In this document: positions 8,066-16,043 of the stretch, piece after piece | Numbering within the stretch: the first letter of the stretch is position 1 | Layout: each line of letters begins with the position of its first letter | NCBI RefSeq assembly: GCF_018614195.1 | Contig: NZ_JAGGOT010000048.1 | Coordinates: forward strand, 1-64,000 | Origin: Streptomyces sp. ISL-43 | Lineage (GTDB): Bacteria > Actinomycetota > Actinomycetes > Streptomycetales > Streptomycetaceae | DNA length: 64,000 nucleotides | Direction: 5' to 3' | The notes under the pieces: generated by a model | Databases searched by the model: none | The model's input: only the letters and a program-made list of their open reading frames with translations | Told to the model about the DNA's origin: nothing | Translations under genes and position numbers: made by a program

Positions 8066-8527
8066 GTGACAGGGCACGTGAACACGGGATTCGAGCGCGG
8101 TACGGACGGCCCGAAGGTGATCCTCGCCGGGATCGACGGGTCGGAGTCCTCGCTGCGCGCGGCGGCGTACGCGGCGGGGCTGGCCCGGCGGCAGAACGCG
8201 CTGCTGGCGCTGGTGTACGTCCAGCCGGTGATGGCGGCCGGGGCTTCGCTGGGCGCGCCGGTGGGCGAGGCCACCGAGGAGATCGCAGAGGGCCTGGTGG
8301 CGGAGATCCGGGAGTCGGCGGAGCGGCTGAGGGGCGTCTACGACGTCCGCTGGCAGTTCCACACCTTCCGCGGTGATCCGTACTCCGGCCTGGTGGGTGC
8401 GGCGGATGAGCTGAAGGCGGACGCCGTGGTGGTCGGGGCGTCGGAGCAGGCCGGGCACCGGATCGTCGGCTCGGTGGCGGTCCGCCTGGTGAAGGCGGGC
8501 CGCTGGCCGGTGACGGTGGTGCCCTAG
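8066..8527 (+). CDS. Universal stress protein (UspA family)
   Basis: The 153-residue protein is a single Usp domain: a first strand with ILAGIDGSESSLRAA, a central LVYVQPV strand, then DAVVVGASEQAGHRIVGSVA and a closing PVTVVP strand. In ATP-binding Usp proteins the loop reads G-x2-G-x9-G-(S/T). Here it is GASEQAGHRIVGSV, close but not exact, so nucleotide binding is uncertain. The start could be GTG 8066 (leaderless) or GTG 8078. It is divergent from lysX with 224 bases between. Streptomyces Usp genes often respond to hypoxia or stress through DevR/OsdR, but I see no clear DevR box. Confidence 0.88.
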   Translation: MTGHVNTGFERGTDGPKVILAGIDGSESSLRAAAYAAGLARRQNALLALVYVQPVMAAGASLGAPVGEATEEIAEGLVAEIRESAERLRGVYDVRWQFHTFRGDPYSGLVGAADELKADAVVVGASEQAGHRIVGSVAVRLVKAGRWPVTVVP

Positions 8528-8613
8528 CCCGGAGGGCCGTGGCCGGAGGCGGCGCGGGGGCGGCGCGGGGGGCACGGTTTCCCGCGCGGCCCGCACGCCG
8601 GACCCCGCGCCGG

Positions 8614-9819
8614 CTACTTCGCCGCCGTCAGTCCGTCCTTGGCCGCGCCGCGGCTGAGGACGGCCTCGGTGATGGCGTCCCGGGCGCTCTCGTAGTCCTC
8701 GCGGCCGGGGTGTTCGGCCAGGGCGGCGGGGAGGTTGACGACCCGCCCGGCTCCGAGGTCCATCATTTGCGGGACGAACTCGGCCTTGGTGACCTGCCAG
8801 CGCTGCCCGGCGGCGGCCGGCGGCGCGAAGGTGAAGCGGCCGATGGAGCCGTAGTTGCCTCGCATGTCCCGGGCCCCGGTGTAGTTGAACATCTCGCCGG
8901 CCACCTGGTCGCCCATGCCGTAGACGACCCAGGTCCCGTTGACCTTCTCGTACGGCTGGGGAATGTGGGCATGGGTGCCGAGGATGAGGTCCACGTCGGG
9001 GCGGCCTCCGCTCTGCGAGGCCGTCAGCGCCTTGCCGAGCGCGAGCTGCTTCTCGTCCGGTTCGGTCTCCCATTCGGTGCCCCAGTGGAGGCTGACGAGG
9101 ACCACGTCCGCACCCGCCTTCCGGGCGGCCCGCGCGTCCCCGACGATCTTCTCCTCCTCCATCAGATTGACGGCCCAGGGCTGTCCGTCGGGCATCGGGT
9201 AGCCGTTGGTGTCGTAGGTGTACGCGAGGTGCGCGACCTTCGCCGATCCGGCGGTGTACATCGTCACGGTGCCCGCCTCGGCCGCCGTCCGGGCCGAACC
9301 CGCGTGTTTCAGGCCTGCCTTGTCGAAGGCGTCGAGGGTGCGCTTCAGCCCGGCGGCGCCGCCGTCGAGGGTGTGGTTCGAGGCGGTGGAGCAGCCGTCG
9401 TACCCGGCGTCCTTCAGTCCGTCGGCGATCTCGGGCGGCGATTGGAAGGCGGGGTAGCCGGTGAACGGCCCGCCGTCCGGCCCGTAGACGGTCTCCATGT
9501 GGCAGATGGCCAGGTCGGCGGCCGAGACGACCGGCTTGACCCCGGAGAACATCGGCCGGAAGTCGTACCCGTCGCCGTCCGCGTCGGAGGCCGCCCGCCG
9601 GATGACCGACTCGTGCGGCAGGACGTCGCCGCTCGCGACCAGGGTGAAGCCCTTCGCGGCGGGGGCCGTGGTGGATCCGGGAGCTCCGGACGGCGCCTGC
9701 GCCGCCCCGGAGCCGGCGAGGCGGGCCGGTGCGGGGTCCCCGCCGGCGGAGCAGCCGGCGACGGCCGCGAGCACGACGGCGGACAGGAGTGCGAGGGCGT
9801 GGCGGGTGCGTGCGGTCAT
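8614..9819 (-). CDS. CapA-family lipoprotein (metallophosphatase-like)
   Basis: The 401-residue protein has a lipoprotein signal peptide with lipobox AVAGCSAG. From about residue 55 a PGA_cap/CapA domain begins: FTLVASGDVLPHESV, then DLAICHMETVYG, SNHTLDGG, VSLHWGTEWETEP and ILGTHAHIPQPYE. These are the metal-ligand-bearing motifs of the calcineurin-like CapA fold. CapA in bacilli takes part in poly-gamma-glutamate export. In Streptomyces these proteins are not linked to a capsule operon, and no capB/C partner is present here, so the substrate is unknown. A GGAGAG site precedes the ATG. It diverges from the sigma factor. Confidence 0.9.
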   Translation of the reverse strand: MTARTRHALALLSAVVLAAVAGCSAGGDPAPARLAGSGAAQAPSGAPGSTTAPAAKGFTLVASGDVLPHESVIRRAASDADGDGYDFRPMFSGVKPVVSAADLAICHMETVYGPDGGPFTGYPAFQSPPEIADGLKDAGYDGCSTASNHTLDGGAAGLKRTLDAFDKAGLKHAGSARTAAEAGTVTMYTAGSAKVAHLAYTYDTNGYPMPDGQPWAVNLMEEEKIVGDARAARKAGADVVLVSLHWGTEWETEPDEKQLALGKALTASQSGGRPDVDLILGTHAHIPQPYEKVNGTWVVYGMGDQVAGEMFNYTGARDMRGNYGSIGRFTFAPPAAAGQRWQVTKAEFVPQMMDLGAGRVVNLPAALAEHPGREDYESARDAITEAVLSRGAAKDGLTAAK

Positions 9820-10105
9820 CTGTCCCGGCTCTCCTCAAATAAGTACGACTAACCGATCAACTGCCAATCCATAGAAAGGGACGCCGCGAGTCAAGAGACG
9901 GCTCCGTAATCGGCCGACGGCTCACTCCAATGGCCGTTCGGCGCGCCGTTCGACCGTTCACCGCCCCGCTCGGCCGCCCACCGGATGACCCGGGTGCTTG
10001 GGCGCACCGGCTCCGCCGGACGGTTCCCGGGCGGCTCCGTGCAGGTCAGGGTGGATCCGTCGAGCCCGAACGGAACCCCGAACAAACCCCCGGAAGGAGC
10101 CTCTC

Positions 10106-10645
10106 GTGACACTGGCCCCCACCCTCCGGCGCACGGACCCCGAGGCACTGGCCGAACTGCAGCACGAACACGGGAGGGCCCTGTTCGGTTTCCTGCTGGG
10201 CCTCACGGCCGGGGACGCGCAGCGCGCGGAGGACCTCGTGCAGGAGACCCTCCTACGGCTCTGGCAGCATCCGGAGGTCCTGGCGAGTGGGCACGAGTCC
10301 CTGCGGCCCTGGCTGTTCACGGTGGCCCGGCGGCTCGCCATCGACGCCCGGCGGGCTCGCCTGTCGAGGCCGCTGGAGGTGGACCCGGAGGGCCTGGAGC
10401 AGGCGCCGGCGCCGGGGGACGCCGTGGCGGGCTCGGTGACGGCCATCGATGTGCGGCGGGCCGTGGGGTCCCTGGGGCCCGAACACCGGGAGGTGCTGAT
10501 GCAGGTCTACTTCCAGGACCGCTCGGTGGCCGAGGCCGCGGCGGAGCTGGGCATCCCGGCCGGGACGGTCAAATCCCGCACCTACTACGCCTTGCGCGCC
10601 CTGCGCAAAGGTCTCCAGGGGTACGGGTACGGCCTCGGCGCGTAG
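10106..10645 (+). CDS. ECF-type RNA polymerase sigma factor
   Basis: The 179-residue protein has sigma region 2 (about 15-80, with RAEDLVQETLLRLWQHPEV and LRPWLFTVARRLAIDARR) and region 4 (about 115-170, with LGPEHREVLMQVYFQ and AAAELGIPAGTVKSRTYYALRAL), and little between them. That is the ECF pattern. The GTG start follows a strong GGAAGGAG at 10092-10099; an in-frame start further upstream at 9998 would add residues with no conserved look. No zinc-finger anti-sigma gene follows directly; the next gene is an unrelated-looking 189-residue protein. Its regulon and inducing signal cannot be read from the sequence. Confidence 0.93.
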   Translation: MTLAPTLRRTDPEALAELQHEHGRALFGFLLGLTAGDAQRAEDLVQETLLRLWQHPEVLASGHESLRPWLFTVARRLAIDARRARLSRPLEVDPEGLEQAPAPGDAVAGSVTAIDVRRAVGSLGPEHREVLMQVYFQDRSVAEAAAELGIPAGTVKSRTYYALRALRKGLQGYGYGLGA

Positions 10646-10766
10646 GACGGGGGTCAAAGAATGACCCGAACGCTCACAGACCGGACATGAACCGCATCGA
10701 AATCGGCACTGGACCGTTCAAGTTGAGTAAACACCCCCCACTCCTCGATCCGCGCAAGGAAGGCTC

Positions 10767-11336
10767 GTGGCTGACGGCGGGAAGGCTCTTACGCGTGCGG
10801 GAGAAGGTGGAACGGTGCAGCCCGAGGGTTCGAACGGCACCAGTGACGGCGGGGGCGGGCTGGCGGTCCCCATGGCATGGCTCTACGCGGAGTACATCGC
10901 CGACGAGCTGCTGCGCACGGGCCGGCTGATCCCGGTCAGCACCCTGGAGTTCCGTGCCGGGCGCGACACGCTCGCGCTGACGATCTACCTCTCGGACGCG
11001 GCCGGCGAGCTCTCCGGGATCCGGGTCGTCTCCCAGCTCGAGGAGTGGATGTCGCTGACGGCGTACGGTCACCCGTGGCGCGACTGGGTCCACACCCGGT
11101 TCCTGGCCCTGGGCGAGGAGGCCCGCGAACGCGGCCGCGGCGAGGACCCGGACCTGGAACTGGCCCGCGCGGCCTGGCGCTGGCTGGACCACACGGAACT
11201 TTTCGCCACCAACCTCGACCCCGGGCGCCACGGCCACGCCGACACCCCGCCGGGCCTGGACGAGAACGCCCGCGTCTGGACCCCGGCCTGGCAACTGGGG
11301 CTCCCGCTCGGGCACTTGGCGATGCACCTGTTCTGA
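10767..11336 (+). CDS. Hypothetical protein, 189 residues
   Basis: I do not recognise this family. After a Gly-rich start of about 30 residues the protein is a mixed alpha/beta soluble domain (about 32-125, including TLEFRAGRDTLALTIYLSD), followed by an acidic helical part and a hydrophobic end (WQLGLPLGHLAMHLF). There is no signal peptide or clear membrane helix. The GTG start is set by AAGGAAGG at 10756-10763. It lies 121 bases after the ECF sigma gene on the same strand and might be co-transcribed, but it lacks the HxxxCxxC motif of a zinc anti-sigma factor. Confidence 0.7.
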   Translation: MADGGKALTRAGEGGTVQPEGSNGTSDGGGGLAVPMAWLYAEYIADELLRTGRLIPVSTLEFRAGRDTLALTIYLSDAAGELSGIRVVSQLEEWMSLTAYGHPWRDWVHTRFLALGEEARERGRGEDPDLELARAAWRWLDHTELFATNLDPGRHGHADTPPGLDENARVWTPAWQLGLPLGHLAMHLF

Positions 11337-11361
11337 GCGGTGCTCCTCGCAGCCGGGGCGG

Positions 11362-11766
11362 CTACTCCTGCCGGCGCGGGCCCGGAGCCTCCGCCGGGTC
11401 GGTGACCAGGCCGGTGAAGTCGGCCTCGTTGCGCTCGGCCCGGATCACGTACGCGCGGGCGATGAGCCACAGCACCGGGTACACCAGCACGCCGAGCGCG
11501 ACCCAGACCAGCGGCCCCGACGCGACCCGCGGGAGCAGGAACAGCGGCGGCAGCAACCCGACCAGGAGCACGAGCGCGGCCAGCGCACAGAGTCCGGCGC
11601 GGAGCTGGCTGCGCATGAGGGCCCGTACGTAGGTGGCGCCGAGGGTGGTCTGCTCGGAGATCTCGGAGCGGGCCGGGGTGTGCGCGGGCGGCCGGAGGCG
11701 GGCACCGCGCGGAACCCCGGTGACGACCTCCCGCCGGGGCGGCTCCACCTGCTGCTCCTCGGCCAC
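11362..11766 (-). CDS. Small two-helix membrane protein
   Basis: The 134-residue protein has a Pro/Arg-rich cytoplasmic N-terminus and two adjacent hydrophobic helices (about 58-78 and 83-104). Its charged tail includes the stretch AYVIRAERNEADF. The start is GTG with a weak ribosome-binding site. It follows the DNA glycosylase gene by 39 bases on the same strand. The tail resembles small Streptomyces membrane proteins that accompany transporters, but no transporter is adjacent, so I assign no function. Confidence 0.75.
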   Translation of the reverse strand: MAEEQQVEPPRREVVTGVPRGARLRPPAHTPARSEISEQTTLGATYVRALMRSQLRAGLCALAALVLLVGLLPPLFLLPRVASGPLVWVALGVLVYPVLWLIARAYVIRAERNEADFTGLVTDPAEAPGPRRQE

Positions 11767-11805
11767 GGGCGGCAGTCTAAGGGCTGCCGGCGGGGCCGTG
11801 CGCGG

Positions 11806-12666
11806 CTACTTGAGCAGTCTGGACAGCCGGCGGTCGGCGAGCGGCTTGCCACCGGTCTGGCAGGTGGGGCAGTACTGGAGCGAGGAGTCGGCGAAGGACA
11901 CCGAGCGGACGGTGTCCCCGCACACCGGGCAGGGCTCGCCCGTCCGGCCGTGCACCCGCAGCCCGCTCTTCTTCTCGGCCTTGAGCCGGCCCGCGGCCAC
12001 CCCGTGGGCCCGCTCGACGGCCGCGCCCAGGGTCTCGCGGACCGCCTCGTACAGATGGTCCACCTGTGCCTCGTCGAAGGACGCGGCCAGCTTGAAGGGC
12101 GAGACCTCGGCGTGGTGGAGGATCTCGTCGCTGTACGCGTTCCCGATCCCCGCGATGACGCTCTGGTCGCGCAACACGCCCTTGATCTGCCGCCGTTCAC
12201 CGGCGAGCAGCGCGCCGAAGGCCTCGCGGTCGAAGCTTTCGGCGAGCGGGTCCGGGCCGAGGCGGGCGATGCCCGGCACCTCCTGCGGGTCGTGGACCAC
12301 GTAGACGGCGAGCCGCTTCTGGGTGCCCGCCTCGGTGAGGTCGAAGCCGCCGCCGTCCTCCAGGGCGAGGCGCAGGGCGAGCGGTCCCTTGCCGGGGCGC
12401 GGCGGCTGCGCCGGGACGTCGTCCATCCAGCGCAGCCAGCCGGCCCGCGCGAGGTGGGTGACGAGGTGGAGCTCGCCGATCCGGATGGCCAGGAACTTTC
12501 CGTGGCGGGCCGTGGCCCCGGCCCGCTGCCCTTCGAGCGCGCTCAGGGGCGGGTCGTACGTCTTGAGCACGCTCACGGCGAGCGGGAGGACGCGCTCGAC
12601 CACCCGCCCGGCGAGGTGCTCGTCGAGGAACTCCCGCAGGGCCTCGACCTCCGGCAGCTCGGGCAT
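11806..12666 (-). CDS. Fpg/Nei-family DNA glycosylase-lyase
   Basis: The 286-residue protein begins MPELPEVEALREF, the family hallmark in which Pro2 is the catalytic nucleophile and the following Glu assists. A helix-two-turn-helix region follows (about 130-220, with AGIGNAYSDEILHHA). The C-terminal zinc finger carries the Cys pairs CPVC and CPTC and the R-containing loop. Fpg/Nei enzymes excise oxidised bases such as 8-oxoguanine or oxidised pyrimidines and nick the abasic site. The sequence is divergent from standard MutM (for example VLKTYDPPL), so it may be one of the extra Nei-like actinobacterial enzymes. I do not assign a gene symbol. Confidence 0.92.
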   Translation of the reverse strand: MPELPEVEALREFLDEHLAGRVVERVLPLAVSVLKTYDPPLSALEGQRAGATARHGKFLAIRIGELHLVTHLARAGWLRWMDDVPAQPPRPGKGPLALRLALEDGGGFDLTEAGTQKRLAVYVVHDPQEVPGIARLGPDPLAESFDREAFGALLAGERRQIKGVLRDQSVIAGIGNAYSDEILHHAEVSPFKLAASFDEAQVDHLYEAVRETLGAAVERAHGVAAGRLKAEKKSGLRVHGRTGEPCPVCGDTVRSVSFADSSLQYCPTCQTGGKPLADRRLSRLLK

Positions 12667-12686
12667 GTCCCCAGCCTGCCGTGGCC

Positions 12687-13907
12687 TCAGGCGAAGCGCG
12701 AGCTGGGGACGGGTCCGCTGGAGTCGATCCGGTCCCGGGGACCGGTGAGCCAGCCCGGCGCGAGGGCCGCGGCGTAGGCCCGGAAGGCGTCGTCGGGGTC
12801 GGGCGGGGTCTCCCCGTCACCCTCGTCCGGCGCCGGGTCTGCGGCGGCGACCTCGCGGGCGATCTCCTCCTCGGGCCGGGTGTCGTCCTTCCACGGCCGG
12901 ACGGCGAACTGGGCCTGCAGGGCGCTGAAGTCCGCGCTGACCGGCGGCGGGTCCGTCCACCGGGTGGCGTGCTCGTACAGGATCTGCCCGTCGGCTCGCT
13001 CGCTCAGGCTCGGGTCCGCTTCGCCGAGGTCGTAGGCGACGACGAGGGTGTCCGGCCTCCCGGGCTCGTACGGTACGGCGGGCAGCGCGAGCACGGCCGC
13101 GGCGGCCAGTCCGAGGATCCGGTCGTCCCGGCCGGGCAGCAGCGAGACGGAGGCCGGGCGCCGCCCGGTGGCGTCCAGGGCGAGGGCGAGGCGGGCGAGG
13201 CCCCGGCGGCAGGCGTCGTGGGAGTCGCCGAAGTAGGCGTAGCGGCCGGTCATGCCCGCGTCATAGCCGTACGGGGAGAGGGTGCCGAGCAGGGTGCCGG
13301 TGAGGGCGAACTGCCAGCCGCGCAGGTCCGTGGAGTCCAGCGGCCCGGCGGTGGCGGCGAGTTCGGCGCGGTCGAGCATGCGGCGCTGGCGGGCGTGGGC
13401 CCACTGCCAGGTGTCGTCCTCGGGCTCGGGAAGCCGGGCGGCGACGGCACGGGCGGCGGCGAGGTCACCGGCGAGGAGGGTGTGGTGCGCGAGGAAGTAC
13501 GTCTCGGGCCAGGCGGGCAGCTGCTCCCCGCGGGCGGCGAGCAGCGCGGCGGCCTCGGCGTGCCGTTCCTCGTCCTCCAGGGCGGAGACGAGCTCGGCGA
13601 GCAGCGTGCGGGAGTCGGGGACCCGGGCGAGCGCGGCGCGCAGCGGGGCGACGGCGAGGAAGGCGATGCCGTGCTCGACGCAGCCGTATCCGAGGTCGTA
13701 GAGGGCCTGGGGCTCGTCCGGCCGTTTCGCGGCGGCCTTCGCCGCCTTGGCCAGGTCCTTGAACCCTGCGGCGTCGGCCAAGGCCCGTACCGCCTGGGCC
13801 AGTTCGGCGAGGGGAAGGGTCTCGGCACACGGGCGCAGCGATCGTACGGCGCCGGGCAGATCGCCGGACTTCAGCAGCTTGCGGAGTTCATCCATTGCTT
13901 GGGTCAT
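12687..13907 (-). CDS. TPR-like repeat protein of unknown function
   Basis: The 406-residue soluble protein has Ala/Leu-rich paired helices through about residue 200 (for example LYDLGYGCVEHGIAFLAVAPLRAALARVPD), typical of tetratricopeptide-type solenoids. The C-terminal half is less repetitive, with an acidic, Pro-rich stretch at about 340-375. There is no signal peptide. ATG 13907 or ATG 13895 could each be the start, because both lie in the same short leader. It sits 21 bases upstream of the glycosylase gene and may be co-transcribed. A scaffold or peptide-binding role is inferred from the fold only. Confidence 0.75.
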   Translation of the reverse strand: MTQAMDELRKLLKSGDLPGAVRSLRPCAETLPLAELAQAVRALADAAGFKDLAKAAKAAAKRPDEPQALYDLGYGCVEHGIAFLAVAPLRAALARVPDSRTLLAELVSALEDEERHAEAAALLAARGEQLPAWPETYFLAHHTLLAGDLAAARAVAARLPEPEDDTWQWAHARQRRMLDRAELAATAGPLDSTDLRGWQFALTGTLLGTLSPYGYDAGMTGRYAYFGDSHDACRRGLARLALALDATGRRPASVSLLPGRDDRILGLAAAAVLALPAVPYEPGRPDTLVVAYDLGEADPSLSERADGQILYEHATRWTDPPPVSADFSALQAQFAVRPWKDDTRPEEEIAREVAAADPAPDEGDGETPPDPDDAFRAYAAALAPGWLTGPRDRIDSSGPVPSSRFA

Positions 13908-13972
13908 CGCCGCCGATCATCGGCGAACCGCCCGCGCGCCCGCAACGGACTTTCGGCGCCGGCCGCCCGGGA

Positions 13973-16036
13973 TCAGGTCATCGCGAACTCGCACCACACG
14001 CACTTGCCGCTCCCCCGCGGCTCCACGCCCCACACGTCCGCCAGCCGGTCGACCAGCATCAGGCCGCGCCCCGACACTCCGGAGTCGCCCGCCTCCCTGC
14101 GCCGGGGAAGGGCGCTGGAGCGGTCCTCGACCTCCACCCGGAGCCGGCGTTCGGGGCCGGTCAGGACGCGCAGCGTCACGATCGCCGGGCCGTCCGTGTG
14201 CATCAGGGCGTTCACGATGAGCTCGTCCGCGACCAGTTCGATCTCGTCGGCCCGTTCCCGCGCGCCCCACGCCCGGACGGCCGCACCGATCATGTGGCGG
14301 GCCGACACCAGGGCTTCCGGGTCCCCGGGGGCCACGTGCTGCTGGAGGCGGCCGCCGCCCTGCGGGGCGTCCTGTGCCTCGCGGCGCAGCAGGAGCAGCG
14401 CCATGTCGTCGTCGCCACCCCGGTCGTCGACCACCTCGCACAGCCGGTCCGCGAGGTGCGCCAGGTCCGCCGGTCCGGTGCGGATGAGGGAGGCGAGGAG
14501 CCGGATGCCGTCGTCGAGGTCGGCGCCGGGCTGTTCCACCAGGCCGTCCGTACACAGGAGAAGCGTTTCCCCCGGCCCCATCTCGACCGTCGTCACCGGG
14601 TACTCCAGCCGTCCGAACTCGGCGGACAGCCCCAGGGGCATCCCGCCCTCCAGCACCAGCCGCCTGCACTCTCCGCCGCGGGTGCGCAGCAGGGGGTCGA
14701 TGTGGCCGGCCCGGACCAGTTGCAGCACGCCGGTCGAGAGGTCGGCCTCGGCGTACGTGCAGGTCGCGAAGCGGTCGGTGTCCAGTTCGTGCAGGAAGAC
14801 GGAGGCCCGCGCCATGACGGTGGCCGGCGAGTGTCCTTCGGCCGCGTAGGCGCGCAGCACGATCCGCAGCTGTCCCATGACCGCCGCCGCGTGCGTGTCG
14901 TGGCCCTGGACGTCGCCGATGACCGCGCCGACCCGGCCGCCGGGCAGCGGGATGACGTCGTACCAGTCGCCGCCGATGTCCTGGCCCATCCGGGCCGAGC
15001 GGTAGCGTACGGCGATCTCCGCGCCCGGCACCGAGGGGATCCGGCGCGGCAGCATCGCCTGCTGCAGCCCCTCCGCCAGGTCGTGTTCCTGTTCCAGGAG
15101 CATCGCCCGCTGCAGGCTCTGGGCGATGCTGCTGCCGAGTGCGACGAGGAGGTTCCGTTCGTCCTGGGTGAAGCCGTCCTTGTCCTGGTAGAGCAGCCCG
15201 ATCGCGCCGATGGGGCGGGCCTGGGCGATCAGCGGCAGGTACGCGGCCGCCGAGATGTCCATGTACGAGATCTTCGCCCAGAGCCCGGGATAGCCGGCGG
15301 CGAACTCGGCCGCCGAGTCGAGGAAGCGCGGCTGGAGCGAGCGGACGACCTCGCTCATCGGGTACTGCTCGTCGATGCGGGTGTAGCGGGTGCCGGGGAC
15401 GAAGCTGCCCTGGGGGCCCTCGGCGACGAGGTGGATCCGGCCGGCTTCGACCAGGCCCATCACCATGCCCATGGAGCCGAGGCGTTCCAGGCCGTGGGCG
15501 TCGCCGAGCGCGTCGATGACGTCCTTGACGGTTCGGGCGTGCGCGAGCGCGGCGGTGGTGCTCTCGACCACGGAGGTCTGGCGGCGCCGCTCCTCGTCCA
15601 GTCCGAGGCGTTCGGCCGAGTGGCTGAGCTCCTCGGTGGCGTCGCGGACGATGCCGATGATCCTGAACGGCCGGCCGTCCGGGCCCCGCATGACCCGGCC
15701 CTGGGTGTGCGTCCAGCGGTGCCGGCCGTCGTTGCAGCGGATGCGGAAGTAGGCGCCGTAGCTGTCGACACCGCTCTTGAGGGCGGAGGAGACCAGGGCG
15801 TCGAGCCGGACGGCTTCGGCGGGCGGGACGCGCGGCGCGAGGGACTCGGGCCGGCCGTCGTACTCCTCGGGGGTGGTGTCGAAGACGCCGAGGGCGGCGG
15901 AGTCCATGTGCATGAGACCGGTGACCAGGTCCCAGTCGAAACTGCCCATGCGATTCAGCGCGAGCGACAGGTCCGGGTGTGCGGGCCAGTCATCCGGCAG
16001 CGATACGGCGGTCGGCACCGGTCCACCATGACACAC
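13973..16036 (-). CDS. PAS-GAF-PP2C phosphatase with C-terminal HATPase (RsbU/SpoIIE type)
   Basis: The 687-residue regulator has a PAS domain (about 25-135), a GAF domain (about 155-310), a PP2C/SpoIIE phosphatase (about 335-545) with GGDWYDVIPLPGG, VIGDVQGHDTHAA and LLCTDGLVE, and a C-terminal histidine-kinase-like ATPase (about 565-685) with VADELIVNALMHTDGP and SGRGLMLVDRLAD. Such proteins dephosphorylate anti-sigma-factor antagonists. The extra ATPase domain resembles an RsbW-type kinase, so both arms of partner switching may sit in one chain. The start is GTG. It lies seven bases downstream of a DUF6777 lipoprotein gene, suggesting a sensor lipoprotein paired with a cytoplasmic regulator. 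Confidence 0.92.
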   Translation of the reverse strand: MCHGGPVPTAVSLPDDWPAHPDLSLALNRMGSFDWDLVTGLMHMDSAALGVFDTTPEEYDGRPESLAPRVPPAEAVRLDALVSSALKSGVDSYGAYFRIRCNDGRHRWTHTQGRVMRGPDGRPFRIIGIVRDATEELSHSAERLGLDEERRRQTSVVESTTAALAHARTVKDVIDALGDAHGLERLGSMGMVMGLVEAGRIHLVAEGPQGSFVPGTRYTRIDEQYPMSEVVRSLQPRFLDSAAEFAAGYPGLWAKISYMDISAAAYLPLIAQARPIGAIGLLYQDKDGFTQDERNLLVALGSSIAQSLQRAMLLEQEHDLAEGLQQAMLPRRIPSVPGAEIAVRYRSARMGQDIGGDWYDVIPLPGGRVGAVIGDVQGHDTHAAAVMGQLRIVLRAYAAEGHSPATVMARASVFLHELDTDRFATCTYAEADLSTGVLQLVRAGHIDPLLRTRGGECRRLVLEGGMPLGLSAEFGRLEYPVTTVEMGPGETLLLCTDGLVEQPGADLDDGIRLLASLIRTGPADLAHLADRLCEVVDDRGGDDDMALLLLRREAQDAPQGGGRLQQHVAPGDPEALVSARHMIGAAVRAWGARERADEIELVADELIVNALMHTDGPAIVTLRVLTGPERRLRVEVEDRSSALPRRREAGDSGVSGRGLMLVDRLADVWGVEPRGSGKCVWCEFAMT

Positions 16037-16043
16037 GGGCCGG

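Noticed and set aside
4074..8069. A 1331-codon open frame on the plus strand opposite lysX
   Set aside because: It mirrors the codon bias of lysX on the other strand; its composition (Arg/Gly/Val/Glu-rich, no domain) is typical of antisense shadows in GC-rich DNA.
10646..11336. Zinc-binding anti-sigma factor following the ECF sigma gene
   Set aside because: The 189-residue protein lacks HxxxCxxC and any membrane helix, and is 121 bases away.
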